Below, piece by piece: positions 8,415 to 16,608 of a DNA stretch of 64,000 nt. The translations under genes and the position numbers were made by a program. The DNA is from an uncultured Tenacibaculum sp. (GTDB lineage Bacteria; Bacteroidota; Bacteroidia; Flavobacteriales; Flavobacteriaceae), in assembly GCA_947497895.1 (NCBI GenBank), contig CANMIL010000002.1, positions 248,001 to 312,000 of the forward strand. The letters are read 5' to 3'. Under the pieces are notes generated by a model that was not told the origin of the DNA, ran no database searches, and worked only from the letters and a program-made list of their open reading frames with translations. Numbering within the stretch: the first letter of the stretch is position 1; the number at the start of each line of letters is the position of its first letter.

Positions 8415-9716
8415 TTGGACTCAGAACCCGAACCGATTTCTTATTTATTATTGAGTACAGACTGGATGATTGGTGTCAAGCTAGTTGTGCTTCTTTTGTT
8501 ATTAGTATGTTCTGCTTTAATTTCAGGGACAGAAATAGCTTTTTTCTCAATTACTTCAACGGAGCTTGATGATTTGAAAGAAAAAACAAAAGGAAAAAGT
8601 ACAATAGCTAAGTTACTTGAAAAACCAAAACGTCTTTTAGGTACTATCCTAATAACAAATAACTTTATCAATATTTTAATTGTTCTTCTGTTTGCTTCAT
8701 TAGGAGAGTTTTTTCTGGAAGGGTATTCTGACCGAACCAAATTTATTGTAGAGGTTATTCTAGTAACTTTTTTGATTTTACTTTTTGGAGAAGTATTACC
8801 GAAAGTGTATGCCAATAGAAAAGCATTGGTTTTTGCAAATATTATGTCGAAACCAGTACGTTTTTTAAGCGCAATTTTGGCTCCTTTAAGTATTCCTTTA
8901 ATTAAGTTAACAAGTGTTATTGAAAACAAATTAGGAAACAAGAACAACAATTTATCTGTTGAAAAGCTTTCCCAAGCGCTTGAATTAACATCGGATAATG
9001 CAACAACAAAAGAGGAACAAAAAATACTGGAAGGAATTGTAACCTTTGGAAACACGGAAACTGTTCAAATTATGAAACCGAGAACAGATGTTTGCGCAAT
9101 TTCAGATAGTGCAACGTATGATGAGGTTTTAAAGATTATTTTAAAGAATGGGTATTCTAGGAATCCTGTGTATCAAGAAAACATCGATAATATTGTTGGG
9201 GTTTTGTATGCAAAGGATTTATTGGTTCATTTAGATAAAACCAATTTCAAATGGCAAGATTTAGTTCGTAAGCCGTTCTTTGTTCCCGAAAATAAAAAGT
9301 TAGATGATTTGCTGAAAGAGTTTCAAGAAAAGAAAAACCATTTAGCAATAGTTGTAGATGAATACGGAGGTACCAGTGGAATTGTTACACTTGAAGATGT
9401 TATTGAAGAAATTGTTGGTGACATTAATGACGAATTTGATGATGAAGACTTGTTTTATTCACGATTGGATGAGAACAATTATATTTTCGAAGGAAAGATA
9501 ACCATCAAAGACTTTTGCCGTGTAATGGAAGATGACGATGAGGATAAATTTGAAGAAGAAAAAGGAGAAAGTGAAACTCTTGCGGGATTAATTTTAGAAG
9601 CCTCAGGAAAGTTTCCGAAAAAAGGGGAGAGAATAAATTTTAGTAATTATACGTTTACTATTGAGGCGTTAGATAAACGACGTATAAAACAAGTAAAAGT
9701 TACGAGAAATGCGTAG
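8415..9716 (+). CDS. gldE: Gliding motility protein GldE (CNNM/CorC-type membrane protein)
   Basis: 433 residues with a TTG start (MDSEPEPISY), the form seen in related GldE proteins. The first in-frame ATG (8466) would cut 17 residues but keep all membrane segments. Domains: an N-terminal DUF21/CNNM membrane domain (about 20-190, with LISGTEIAFFS and LFGEVLPKVYANRKA), a CBS pair (about 205-325, PRTDVCAI and VDEYGGTSGIVTLEDV), and a CorC/HlyC C-terminal domain (about 340-433). The family is linked to divalent-cation transport. GldE is adjacent to and functionally linked with GldD in gliding/T9SS function. It overlaps gldD by 8 bp, suggesting translational coupling. Confidence 0.92.
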   Translation: MDSEPEPISYLLLSTDWMIGVKLVVLLLLLVCSALISGTEIAFFSITSTELDDLKEKTKGKSTIAKLLEKPKRLLGTILITNNFINILIVLLFASLGEFFLEGYSDRTKFIVEVILVTFLILLFGEVLPKVYANRKALVFANIMSKPVRFLSAILAPLSIPLIKLTSVIENKLGNKNNNLSVEKLSQALELTSDNATTKEEQKILEGIVTFGNTETVQIMKPRTDVCAISDSATYDEVLKIILKNGYSRNPVYQENIDNIVGVLYAKDLLVHLDKTNFKWQDLVRKPFFVPENKKLDDLLKEFQEKKNHLAIVVDEYGGTSGIVTLEDVIEEIVGDINDEFDDEDLFYSRLDENNYIFEGKITIKDFCRVMEDDDEDKFEEEKGESETLAGLILEASGKFPKKGERINFSNYTFTIEALDKRRIKQVKVTRNA

Positions 9717-10260
9717 AGTGATGTTGCTGTTTACAATGGCAATTTTAGTAAGTTGTGGAGAAGAAACAATTCCAAAACCAAAAGCTTATTTGAGTTTAGA
9801 GTATCCTGCTCAGAACTATAATATATTAGGAGTGGAAAGACCTTATGTTTTTGAGATTGGTCAAAATACTTCAATCAAAGAATTACCTAAAAAATGGTTG
9901 AAAGTTTTATATCCTGGATTAAAAGCGTCAGTGGATATTACATACAGACCCGTCAATAATAATTTGCGTGAATTATTTATTGAAGCAGAAAAACTGGTTT
10001 TAGAACATACAGTAAAGGCTGATAATATTTCTTGGAGAGATTTCTCTAGTACTGAGAATAATGTATATGGAAAGCTTTGCCAAATAGAGGGAAATGCAGC
10101 TTCTCAGGTACAATTCCATGCTACCGATAGTTCTCGTCATTTTATTAAAGGATCTTTGTTCTTTTATGCAAAGCCAAATTATGATTCAGTATATCCTGCT
10201 GTTGAATATATCAAAAAGGATATGGTTCGAATGATGGAGAGTTTAAAGTGGAAAAATTAG
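9709..10260 (+). CDS. gldD: Gliding motility lipoprotein GldD
   Basis: 183 residues. The lipoprotein signal MLLFTMAILVSC places the lipidated Cys at position 16. The body has the GldD pattern (PKPKAYLSLEYP, near the middle NNLRELFIEAEKLVLEHTVKA, end FFYAKPNYDSVYPAVEYIK). GldD is needed for gliding and T9SS in Flavobacterium. Its start codon lies inside the gldE reading frame. Confidence 0.92.
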   Translation: MRRVMLLFTMAILVSCGEETIPKPKAYLSLEYPAQNYNILGVERPYVFEIGQNTSIKELPKKWLKVLYPGLKASVDITYRPVNNNLRELFIEAEKLVLEHTVKADNISWRDFSSTENNVYGKLCQIEGNAASQVQFHATDSSRHFIKGSLFFYAKPNYDSVYPAVEYIKKDMVRMMESLKWKN

Positions 10261-10344
10261 TTTTGTTGTAAGTTGAAAGTTGACTTTTAGAATGAACTTT
10301 TTGTCTATTCAATCTCAATGAAACAATAAGTTGCTATTTGAAAA

Positions 10345-10905
10345 ATGAAAACTATTTTCCATATACTATTCAATACACCTAAAGGATTAAAATTTTTGGA
10401 CGAACAATATGAAGATGATTTGTATCGTGGGAGTCTTGTTATTTTTGTTTTAACAGGTTTAGTTAGTTTTATATCTAATTTTGACTTTCTTGAGGAAAGT
10501 AAGTTTTTAATAGCGCTCTTATTTCTTGTATTAACAATATGTGCTTATATAATTTTGGGAATGGTTTACGCCTTTATTCTTCATAGAATAGGAAGGTTGC
10601 TCAAAGGGGAAGCTAGTTTTACAGAAGTCTGTTCTTTGTATGCCTATTCACTCATACCTCAGATTCTTCTTTTTATAGTGTTTCTGATAATTGATAATCT
10701 ACACCATTTTTACCTTGATACAGAGCTGGTAAATAGTCAAATTGTAAAGAAGAGTTTGTTAATAGTGACCTCTATAATTTCTGTAAAAATATTAGTTCAA
10801 GGAATGATTAAATTTAATCGTTATAATATGCTCAGAGCCATTATCAATATACTACCGAGTATAATATTTACTATTTTAATGTGGTATTTTGTTCTCCGAT
10901 GGTAA
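10345..10905 (+). CDS. Yip1-family-like membrane protein
   Basis: 186 residues with five probable membrane helices (around 30-45, 53-78, 100-118, 133-150, 166-184). It starts MKTIFHILFNTPKGLKFLDEQYED. The layout of a short cytoplasmic head and five helices fits the YIP1/Yip1-domain proteins common in Bacteroidetes. Function unknown. Its 3' end overlaps the convergent heme A synthase gene by 35 bp, so the two transcripts must be partly antisense. Confidence 0.6.
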   Translation: MKTIFHILFNTPKGLKFLDEQYEDDLYRGSLVIFVLTGLVSFISNFDFLEESKFLIALLFLVLTICAYIILGMVYAFILHRIGRLLKGEASFTEVCSLYAYSLIPQILLFIVFLIIDNLHHFYLDTELVNSQIVKKSLLIVTSIISVKILVQGMIKFNRYNMLRAIINILPSIIFTILMWYFVLRW

Positions 10906-11920
10906 CAGATTTTCTACTCTGTAACCACAGATAAAATTGAAGTCCAAATAGTATTGCACCCGCTAAAAGATGAGTGGCTTGCGTTCCTAAAGGAAACTCA
11001 GCATAATACATTAAAATACCCGTAATGGTTTCTAGAAAGATTAAGAAAACAATCCAATTTACTAATCTAAAACCTAGGTCCTTTATTTGATTAAGGTAAA
11101 ACATTCCTAAATTCACTAATACAATAGCAATAGTAAAAGAGCGATGGAAGTAAAACTTAAAGTTAGGATCCATTAAACTATACTCTTTATTGTCAAAACC
11201 GTGAAGCTTGACTTGTTCATCGATAAACTGACGGACTTGAGTTCCTAAAGCTATTTGAATCAAAGAAAAAATAACAGATGCTATCAATAATTTATTAAAT
11301 AAGCCATTATATTTCACTGTACGTTCTTTAGGTTCACTAACAATAAAATGTAACCATAAAAGCAGTGCAACAATAATCAAACCAGCGATCATATGTATGG
11401 TAATAACTGTTGGTTTTAAGTTGGTGTCAACGACGGTTTTACCTAACCAAGCTTCAAAAAGCATCAAGAAAAAGGCAGTGTAAGCTAATAAAGGAATTGC
11501 TTTGTTTTCTCTCCAAAATTTAGAAGCGGCATAAACTAAAAACAGAAAAACAAATCCTGCCAACACTGAGGCTAACCTATTTATATATTCAGTCCAAGTA
11601 TGGTATTTATTAAATTTGGCATAGTCATGTTTAGTGTATTTTTCCCAATTAGAAGCGTTAAAAGTCTCCTCTGTAGTTAAATCACTTTCAGCAACAAATA
11701 AAGCCTCGTCTTTAACAATAATCATCCCTTTTTTATAGCTAGAATTCGGTTGCCAAGTAATTTGCTCTTCCGAAGTAGGAGGGATATAATAACCAAAACA
11801 CTTTGGCCAATCAGGACATCCCATTCCAGATCCTGTCATGCGAACAACAGAACCCGCTAAAAAAATTAAATAAACAGAAATTATGGAGATTTTGACTATT
11901 AAAGGAAAACGCTTTTTCAC
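10871..11920 (-). CDS. ctaA: Heme A synthase (COX15/CtaA family)
   Basis: 349 residues. Oxidises the C8 methyl of heme O to make heme A for aa3-type cytochrome oxidase. The N-terminus carries the COX15 hallmark GSVVRMTGSGMGCPDWPKCFG with Cys35 and Cys41. About eight membrane helices follow, with heme-ligand His residues in EYINRLASV, VITIHMIAGL, KFYFHRSFT and GTQATHLLAGA contexts. The periplasmic loop after the first helix is longer than in Bacillus CtaA, as in other Bacteroidetes. A minus-strand TACCTTTG -7 element (11971-11978) gives a leader of about 45 nt. Confidence 0.93.
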   Translation of the reverse strand: MKKRFPLIVKISIISVYLIFLAGSVVRMTGSGMGCPDWPKCFGYYIPPTSEEQITWQPNSSYKKGMIIVKDEALFVAESDLTTEETFNASNWEKYTKHDYAKFNKYHTWTEYINRLASVLAGFVFLFLVYAASKFWRENKAIPLLAYTAFFLMLFEAWLGKTVVDTNLKPTVITIHMIAGLIIVALLLWLHFIVSEPKERTVKYNGLFNKLLIASVIFSLIQIALGTQVRQFIDEQVKLHGFDNKEYSLMDPNFKFYFHRSFTIAIVLVNLGMFYLNQIKDLGFRLVNWIVFLIFLETITGILMYYAEFPLGTQATHLLAGAILFGLQFYLWLQSRKSVTIGEQNTTLK

Positions 11921-11970
11921 GAGAAAAATGTATTGTTAAACAATGAAATTAAGTGTAAATATTGTTCTTG

Positions 11971-11978
11971 CAAAGGTA
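11971..11978 (-). promoter_or_regulatory. -7 element of ctaA
   Basis: TACCTTTG on the minus strand, 50 nt before the ctaA ATG. Confidence 0.5.
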
Positions 11979-12024
11979 CGGAAAACCCACAAAAAAAGTA
12001 TTTAAACCCATTCTAATTAATAAG

Positions 12025-12048
12025 AAAAGCACCTTTTATGGTGCTTTT
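12025..12048 (-). terminator. Terminator after trhO
   Basis: AAAAGCACC/GGTGCTTTT perfect 9-bp stem with a 6-nt loop, 10 bp past the trhO stop. Confidence 0.85.
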
Positions 12049-12058
12049 TATATTTTGA

Positions 12059-13090
12059 TTATTTCTTATACTTCAGAGCTTCTGAACGCCCCTTTTTGAA
12101 AATCTTATTACTTGCATGTTTCCCTTTTCTTAAAGTTTTTTGCTCTTCATAAGGAAGTTGAATGATGTCTTGACACTCAGGTGAACAAGTGTTTTGCGTT
12201 TGCTCTTTACATTCATCACATTGAATGAATAATAGATGGCATCCTTCGTTGGCACAATTGGTATGTGTATCACATGGCTTACCACATTGATGACAATTAG
12301 AAATTACATCATCAGAGATACGCTCAGCACGGCGATGATCGAAAACAAAGTTTTTACCTTTGAATTTGTTTTCTATGTTTTCTTCTTTTACCTGACGAGT
12401 ATATTCTATAATTCCACCCTCAAGTTGGAATACGTTTTTAAAACCTTTGTGTTTGTAATAGGCAGAAGCTTTTTCGCAACGAATACCTCCTGTACAATAC
12501 ATTAAAAGGTTTTTATCTTCTTTATGATCTTTTAAATCTTCTTCAATAATATCTAATGAATCTCTGAAGGTGTCAACATCAGGAGTTACTGCACCATCAA
12601 AATGCCCGATTTCGCTCTCATAATGATTTCTCATATCAACGCAAACAGTGTTCGGATCTTCGAGCATTGCATTAAATTCTTTAGCAGATAGGTGAACCCC
12701 TTTGTCGGTTACATCAAATGTTTCATCATTTAATCCATCGGCAACAATCTTATCACGAACTTTTACTTTTAGCTTCAAGAACGATTTGTTGTCTTGCTCA
12801 ACTGCTACATTCAAGCGGATATCTTTCAAGAATGAAATATTATCCAATTGCTCTTTTAATTCCAAGAACTTCTTCGCTGGAACAGAAATTTGAGCATTAA
12901 TACCTTCATAGGAAACATAAGTTCTTCCTAAAACATCGAGTTCATTCCACTCGATAAAGAGTTTGTTTCTGAAAAGTGTAGGGTTTTCTATTTTGTAATA
13001 CTGATAAAAAGAAATGGTAAGACGGTCTTCTCCCGCTTCGTCAATTAATTTTGAGCGCTCACTTGCGCTTAACTTGTTGTACAGTTGCAT
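12059..13090 (-). CDS. trhO: tRNA uridine(34) hydroxylase, rhodanese type
   Basis: 343 residues from the ATG at 13090 (MQLYNKLSA). An 8-residue longer frame begins with TTG and is less likely. It makes 5-hydroxyuridine at tRNA position 34 in an oxygen-dependent way. An N-terminal acylphosphatase-like part is followed by a rhodanese domain with the CTGGIRCEK loop (first Cys catalytic). The C-terminal Cys-rich region (CHQCGKPCD, CANEGC, CDECKEQ, CSPEC) probably binds zinc. The minus-strand TAACTTTG (13141-13148) is a likely -7 element. Confidence 0.9.
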   Translation of the reverse strand: MQLYNKLSASERSKLIDEAGEDRLTISFYQYYKIENPTLFRNKLFIEWNELDVLGRTYVSYEGINAQISVPAKKFLELKEQLDNISFLKDIRLNVAVEQDNKSFLKLKVKVRDKIVADGLNDETFDVTDKGVHLSAKEFNAMLEDPNTVCVDMRNHYESEIGHFDGAVTPDVDTFRDSLDIIEEDLKDHKEDKNLLMYCTGGIRCEKASAYYKHKGFKNVFQLEGGIIEYTRQVKEENIENKFKGKNFVFDHRRAERISDDVISNCHQCGKPCDTHTNCANEGCHLLFIQCDECKEQTQNTCSPECQDIIQLPYEEQKTLRKGKHASNKIFKKGRSEALKYKK

Positions 13091-13140
13091 GCTATACCTT
13101 TTTAAGTTAAACAAATATTTAATGTTTTTTAAAAACGCGG

Positions 13141-13148
13141 CAAAGTTA
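13141..13148 (-). promoter_or_regulatory. -7 element of trhO
   Basis: TAACTTTG on the minus strand, 50 nt before the trhO ATG at 13090. Confidence 0.5.
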
Positions 13149-13394
13149 CTGATTTTTTGGGGTTTATTGTTTAAAATATCACGTTTAATTTATTTTTGAT
13201 TAGATTTTAAACTCAGAATAAAAAAACATAAAATTAATATACAACTAAAGCGATTTTTTTAAACCTTTGTAATTGTTATACATAAATAACAAGTTTTAGA
13301 AAAAAATCAATTTGGAAAATATGTAACCCACGAGTTCAAATTACGACAGAATTTTAAGGTTGCATTGATCATTAAAAAATAAAATAATAAAGAA

Positions 13395-14402
13395 ATGAAA
13401 GTAGCGGTTGTAGGAGCTACCGGAATGGTAGGTAATGTAATGTTACAGGTATTAGCTGAAAGAAATTTTCCAGTAACAGAATTAATCCCTGTTGCTTCTG
13501 AACGTTCAGTTGGAAATCAAATAGAGTATAAAGGAACTAATTACACAGTAGTTGGTTTAGAAACAGCAGTTTCTATGAAACCTGATGTAGCTTTATTCTC
13601 AGCTGGAGGAGGAACCTCTTTAGAGTGGGCTCCAAAGTTTGCTGCAGTAGGAACTACAGTAATTGATAATTCATCAGCTTGGAGAATGGATCCAACAAAG
13701 AAGTTAATTGTTCCAGAGATTAATGCAGGAGAGTTAACAGAGAATGATAAGATTATTGCAAATCCTAACTGTTCTACAATTCAAATGGTGTTGGCTTTAG
13801 CTCCATTACATGAGAAGTATAAAATTAATAGAATAGTAGTTTCTACATACCAATCAATTACAGGAACAGGAGTAAAAGCTGTTCGTCAGTTAGAAAATGA
13901 ATCTAATGGTGTTGAAGGAGAAGCTGCATATCCATACCAAATTCATAAAAATGCATTACCTCATTGTGATGTTTTTGAGGAAGCTGGTTATACTAAAGAG
14001 GAGTTAAAGTTAGTGAGAGAAACTCACAAGATTTTAGGAGATCCAAGTATTGGTGTTACAGCAACAGCAGTAAGAATTCCTGTTGTAGGAGGACACTCAG
14101 AAGCAGTGAACTTAGAGTTCGATTCTCACTATAAGTTAGAAGATGTAAGATCGGTTCTTTCTGAAACTGACGGAGTGATTGTTCAAGATGATATCGAAAA
14201 CAATGAGTACCCAATGCCTTTCTTTGCAGAAGGAAAAGATGAGGTTTTCGTTGGAAGAATCAGAAGAGATTTATCAAGAGAAAATGCATTAAATATGTGG
14301 ATTGTTGCTGATAACTTAAGAAAAGGAGCTGCAACTAACACGATTCAAATTGCTGAGTATTTAGTAGCAAATGATTTAATTAAAAATACAGTATTAGCTT
14401 AG
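13395..14402 (+). CDS. asd: Aspartate-semialdehyde dehydrogenase
   Basis: 335 residues. NADPH-dependent reduction of aspartyl phosphate to aspartate semialdehyde, the branch point to Lys/diaminopimelate, Met and Thr. The nucleotide-binding loop GATGMVG is at 7-13, the catalytic Cys126 in NPNCSTIQM, and His234 in RIPVVGGHSEAVNL. Full family length. No clear TAnnTTTG is placed for it in the 280-bp upstream gap. A terminator follows at 14428-14457. Confidence 0.96.
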   Translation: MKVAVVGATGMVGNVMLQVLAERNFPVTELIPVASERSVGNQIEYKGTNYTVVGLETAVSMKPDVALFSAGGGTSLEWAPKFAAVGTTVIDNSSAWRMDPTKKLIVPEINAGELTENDKIIANPNCSTIQMVLALAPLHEKYKINRIVVSTYQSITGTGVKAVRQLENESNGVEGEAAYPYQIHKNALPHCDVFEEAGYTKEELKLVRETHKILGDPSIGVTATAVRIPVVGGHSEAVNLEFDSHYKLEDVRSVLSETDGVIVQDDIENNEYPMPFFAEGKDEVFVGRIRRDLSRENALNMWIVADNLRKGAATNTIQIAEYLVANDLIKNTVLA

Positions 14403-14427
14403 TAATAAGTTAAACACAAAAAATAAG

Positions 14428-14457
14428 AATCCTGAGTGAATAGCTCAGGATTTTTTT
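14428..14457 (+). terminator. Terminator after asd
   Basis: AATCCTGAG/CTCAGGATT stem with a 7-nt loop, then T7. Confidence 0.9.
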
Positions 14458-14460
14458 ATT

Positions 14461-14514
14461 GAACTCATCTTGACTTTTTGTTTTTTGGGAAATAGAAAAT
14501 GTCAAGATAAGTTC
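14461..14514. repeat. 14-bp inverted repeat upstream of the HD hydrolase
   Basis: GAACTCATCTTGAC (14461-14474) and GTCAAGATAAGTTC (14501-14514) are complementary at 13 of 14 positions with a 26-nt spacer. The right arm ends 7 nt before the gene's -7 element, so the repeat covers the -33 region. Operator or hairpin not decided. Confidence 0.6.
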
Positions 14515-14521
14515 TTTTCTA

Positions 14522-14529
14522 TATTTTTG
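14522..14529 (+). promoter_or_regulatory. -7 element 4 nt before the HD hydrolase start
   Basis: TATTTTTG, then CTTT, then ATG at 14534. Transcription would begin at or beside the start codon. Confidence 0.5.
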
Positions 14530-14533
14530 CTTT

Positions 14534-15184
14534 ATGGACAAAAAAACAATTATTGATAATACAATTCAGTTTGTAAAAAACACCTTGAAAGGAGCAGAAG
14601 GAGGGCATGATTATTTTCATATTGAGCGTGTGTATAAAAACTCGTTAACTATTGCGAAAACAGAGAATGTAGATGGTTTTATCGTAGCAATGGGAGCATT
14701 GCTACATGATATTGCTGACAGCAAATTTCATGGTGGAGATGAAACAGTAGGTCCAAGAAAAGCACGTGAGTTTATGGAAAGCCAAAATGTAGGGGAGTCA
14801 ATAATTGTGCATGTTGAAAATATTATAAAAAACATTTCTTTTAAAGGAGGTAATTTTAATCAAGAGTTTAGCTCTTTAGAGTTAGATGTTGTTCAGGACG
14901 CTGATCGTTTGGATGCCATTGGAGCCATTGGTATTGCAAGGTGTTTTAATTACGGTGGTTTTAAGAATCGAGAGTTGTACAATCCAGACGTACCTCCCAA
15001 CTTGAATATGACTAAAGAAGAATATAAAAAGTCAACAGCTCCAACGATTAATCATTTTTATGAAAAGCTTCTTTTATTAAAGGACAGAATGAATACAAAG
15101 ACAGGAAAAGAGATGGCTTTGAAGCGTCATAAATACATGGAAGAGTTCCTAAAACAGTTTTATCAAGAGTGGCAAGGAGTTTAA
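14534..15184 (+). CDS. HD-domain phosphohydrolase
   Basis: 216 residues of the YedJ-like HD family. The metal-binding set is visible: H29 (HIERV), H58-D59 (LLHDIAD) and D122/D126 (VVQDADRLDAIGAIG). The remainder has the family's C-terminal pattern (FYEKLLLLKDRMNTKTGKEMA, then HKYMEEFLKQFYQEW). The substrate is unknown, probably a nucleotide or phosphoester. Expression probably starts from TATTTTTG only 4 nt upstream, and the long inverted repeat at 14461-14514 could control it. The transcript probably ends in the hairpin at 15304-15336. Confidence 0.85.
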   Translation: MDKKTIIDNTIQFVKNTLKGAEGGHDYFHIERVYKNSLTIAKTENVDGFIVAMGALLHDIADSKFHGGDETVGPRKAREFMESQNVGESIIVHVENIIKNISFKGGNFNQEFSSLELDVVQDADRLDAIGAIGIARCFNYGGFKNRELYNPDVPPNLNMTKEEYKKSTAPTINHFYEKLLLLKDRMNTKTGKEMALKRHKYMEEFLKQFYQEWQGV

Positions 15185-15303
15185 TGTTAAATTATTATTA
15201 TTTTATAATAAGGTTTATGTTAAATTTTGTTTTTTAATAAAATAACGCTATGTTTGGCAAGTATTCCCAAGAAAAAAAATCTTTTTTTTCCCCTTAAGTA
15301 AAG

Positions 15304-15340
15304 AAATAGCATTTAAAAACTTTTTAAGTGCTATTTTTAT
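15304..15340 (+). terminator. 33-bp palindromic hairpin with U tract, 7 nt before the next start
   Basis: AAATAGCATTTAAAAA (15304-15319) and TTTTTAAGTGCTATTT (15321-15336) pair at all 16 positions if one G-U is allowed, around a single base. TTATTTT follows. Probably the terminator of the HD gene, but it ends 7 nt before the GNAT ATG. Confidence 0.7.
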
Positions 15341-15343
15341 TTT

Positions 15344-15793
15344 ATGAAAGATTTTACCTATCAAATTATCACAGAAACTTTTACCGAAAATGAATTAACA
15401 GTTTTACTGAATTTGTACACTACCATTTTCGATTCTGCGAATATCGATTTTTTCAAAGACAGGATTAAAATGAAAGAAAATGTATTTGCAATTGTAGCAT
15501 TTGATGGAGAAAATCCTGTAGGTTTTAAAATAGGTTATCGATACAATGAAGAAACAATGTACAGTTGGGTAGGTGGAGTTCTAGAAACATATAGAAAATT
15601 TGGAGTTGGACAAAAGTTGATGGAGTTACAGCATAAAGAGGCTAAAAAGAAGGGTTATAAAAAAGCGAGAACGAAATCTATGAATGCTTTTAAACCAATG
15701 ATGATATTAAATCTCAAAAACGGATTTAATATCATCAATGTATATACAAATGCTGTGAATCAGACAAAAATTGTCTTTGAAAAACAGTTTTAA
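15344..15793 (+). CDS. GNAT-family N-acetyltransferase
   Basis: 149 residues with the GNAT fold. The core beta strands and acetyl-CoA pyrophosphate loop are seen in WVGGVLETYRKFGVGQKLMELQHKEAKKKGYKKARTKS (RKFGVG loop at about 85-90). The acceptor is unknown. It begins 7 nt after a strong hairpin and ends 4 bp inside the convergent enoyl-CoA hydratase gene. Its expression must depend on readthrough of the hairpin or on the weak TATTTTTA element 4 nt before its ATG. Confidence 0.8.
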   Translation: MKDFTYQIITETFTENELTVLLNLYTTIFDSANIDFFKDRIKMKENVFAIVAFDGENPVGFKIGYRYNEETMYSWVGGVLETYRKFGVGQKLMELQHKEAKKKGYKKARTKSMNAFKPMMILNLKNGFNIINVYTNAVNQTKIVFEKQF

Positions 15794-16572
15794 GCTCCTG
15801 GAAAATTAGGTTTTCTTTTTTCTAAGAATGCAGTTGTTCCTTCTTTAAAATCTTCAGTACCAAAGCTATCTCCAAATTCGGCTATTTCCGTATCATAACC
15901 ATTCACACCATCTCTGTAATTGTCATTAATAGCTCTGATGGCCGCTCCAATGGCAACAGATGAGTTTTTCATGATTTTTGAAGCAAGTTTTTCTGCAAGT
16001 CCGAATAATTCTTCTTGAGAAGTTACATGATTTACAAGTCCGTATTCTTTTGCATCAGATGCACCAATCATACTTGCGGTCATAATCAATTCCATGGCTC
16101 TACCTTTTCCTACAAGTTGTGGTAAACGTTGTGTTCCACCATAACCAGGAATTACACCTAAAGAAACTTCTGGAAGTCCCATTTTTGCATTGTCAGAAGC
16201 AATTCTAAAATGACAAGCCATGGCAAGTTCTAACCCACCACCTAAAGCAAAACCGTTTACAGCAGCGATTACTGGAGTTGATAAATTTTCAATATAATCA
16301 AACAACATTTCTTGTCCTTTTCTAGCTAATCTGGCACCTTCCTCTGGTGAAAAGTTAGCGAATTCTGAAATATCTGCTCCCGCAACAAAAGCTTTTTCTC
16401 CACTTCCTGTAATAACAATTACTTTAATGCTTGCATCGTCTTCCAATGCTTCAAAAGCGGTATGAAGTTCTTCAATTGTAGCTTTATTTAGGGCATTTAA
16501 TTTTTTTGGACGATTAATGGTAACTGTCGCTAAGCCTTCTTTTTTTTTAATTAAGATATTTTCGTAACTCAT
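15790..16572 (-). CDS. Enoyl-CoA hydratase/isomerase (crotonase family)
   Basis: 260 residues. The crotonase oxyanion-hole motifs AGADISEF (64-71) and NGFALGGGLELAMACHF are present. The two catalytic glutamates of hydratases, E115 and E135 (LPEVSLGVIPGYGGTQRL), are both in place, so true 2-enoyl-CoA hydratase activity in fatty-acid or amino-acid oxidation is likely. It is the last gene of the minus-strand holB-lipoprotein-kinase run (36 bp after the kinase). Confidence 0.9.
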   Translation of the reverse strand: MSYENILIKKKEGLATVTINRPKKLNALNKATIEELHTAFEALEDDASIKVIVITGSGEKAFVAGADISEFANFSPEEGARLARKGQEMLFDYIENLSTPVIAAVNGFALGGGLELAMACHFRIASDNAKMGLPEVSLGVIPGYGGTQRLPQLVGKGRAMELIMTASMIGASDAKEYGLVNHVTSQEELFGLAEKLASKIMKNSSVAIGAAIRAINDNYRDGVNGYDTEIAEFGDSFGTEDFKEGTTAFLEKRKPNFPGA

Positions 16573-16608
16573 GTTTTGTTTAGTTTATTTTGTCAATATA
16601 ATGCAATA

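Noticed and set aside
8441..9055. 204-codon minus frame inside gldE
   Set aside because: Antisense shadow of a conserved membrane protein frame.
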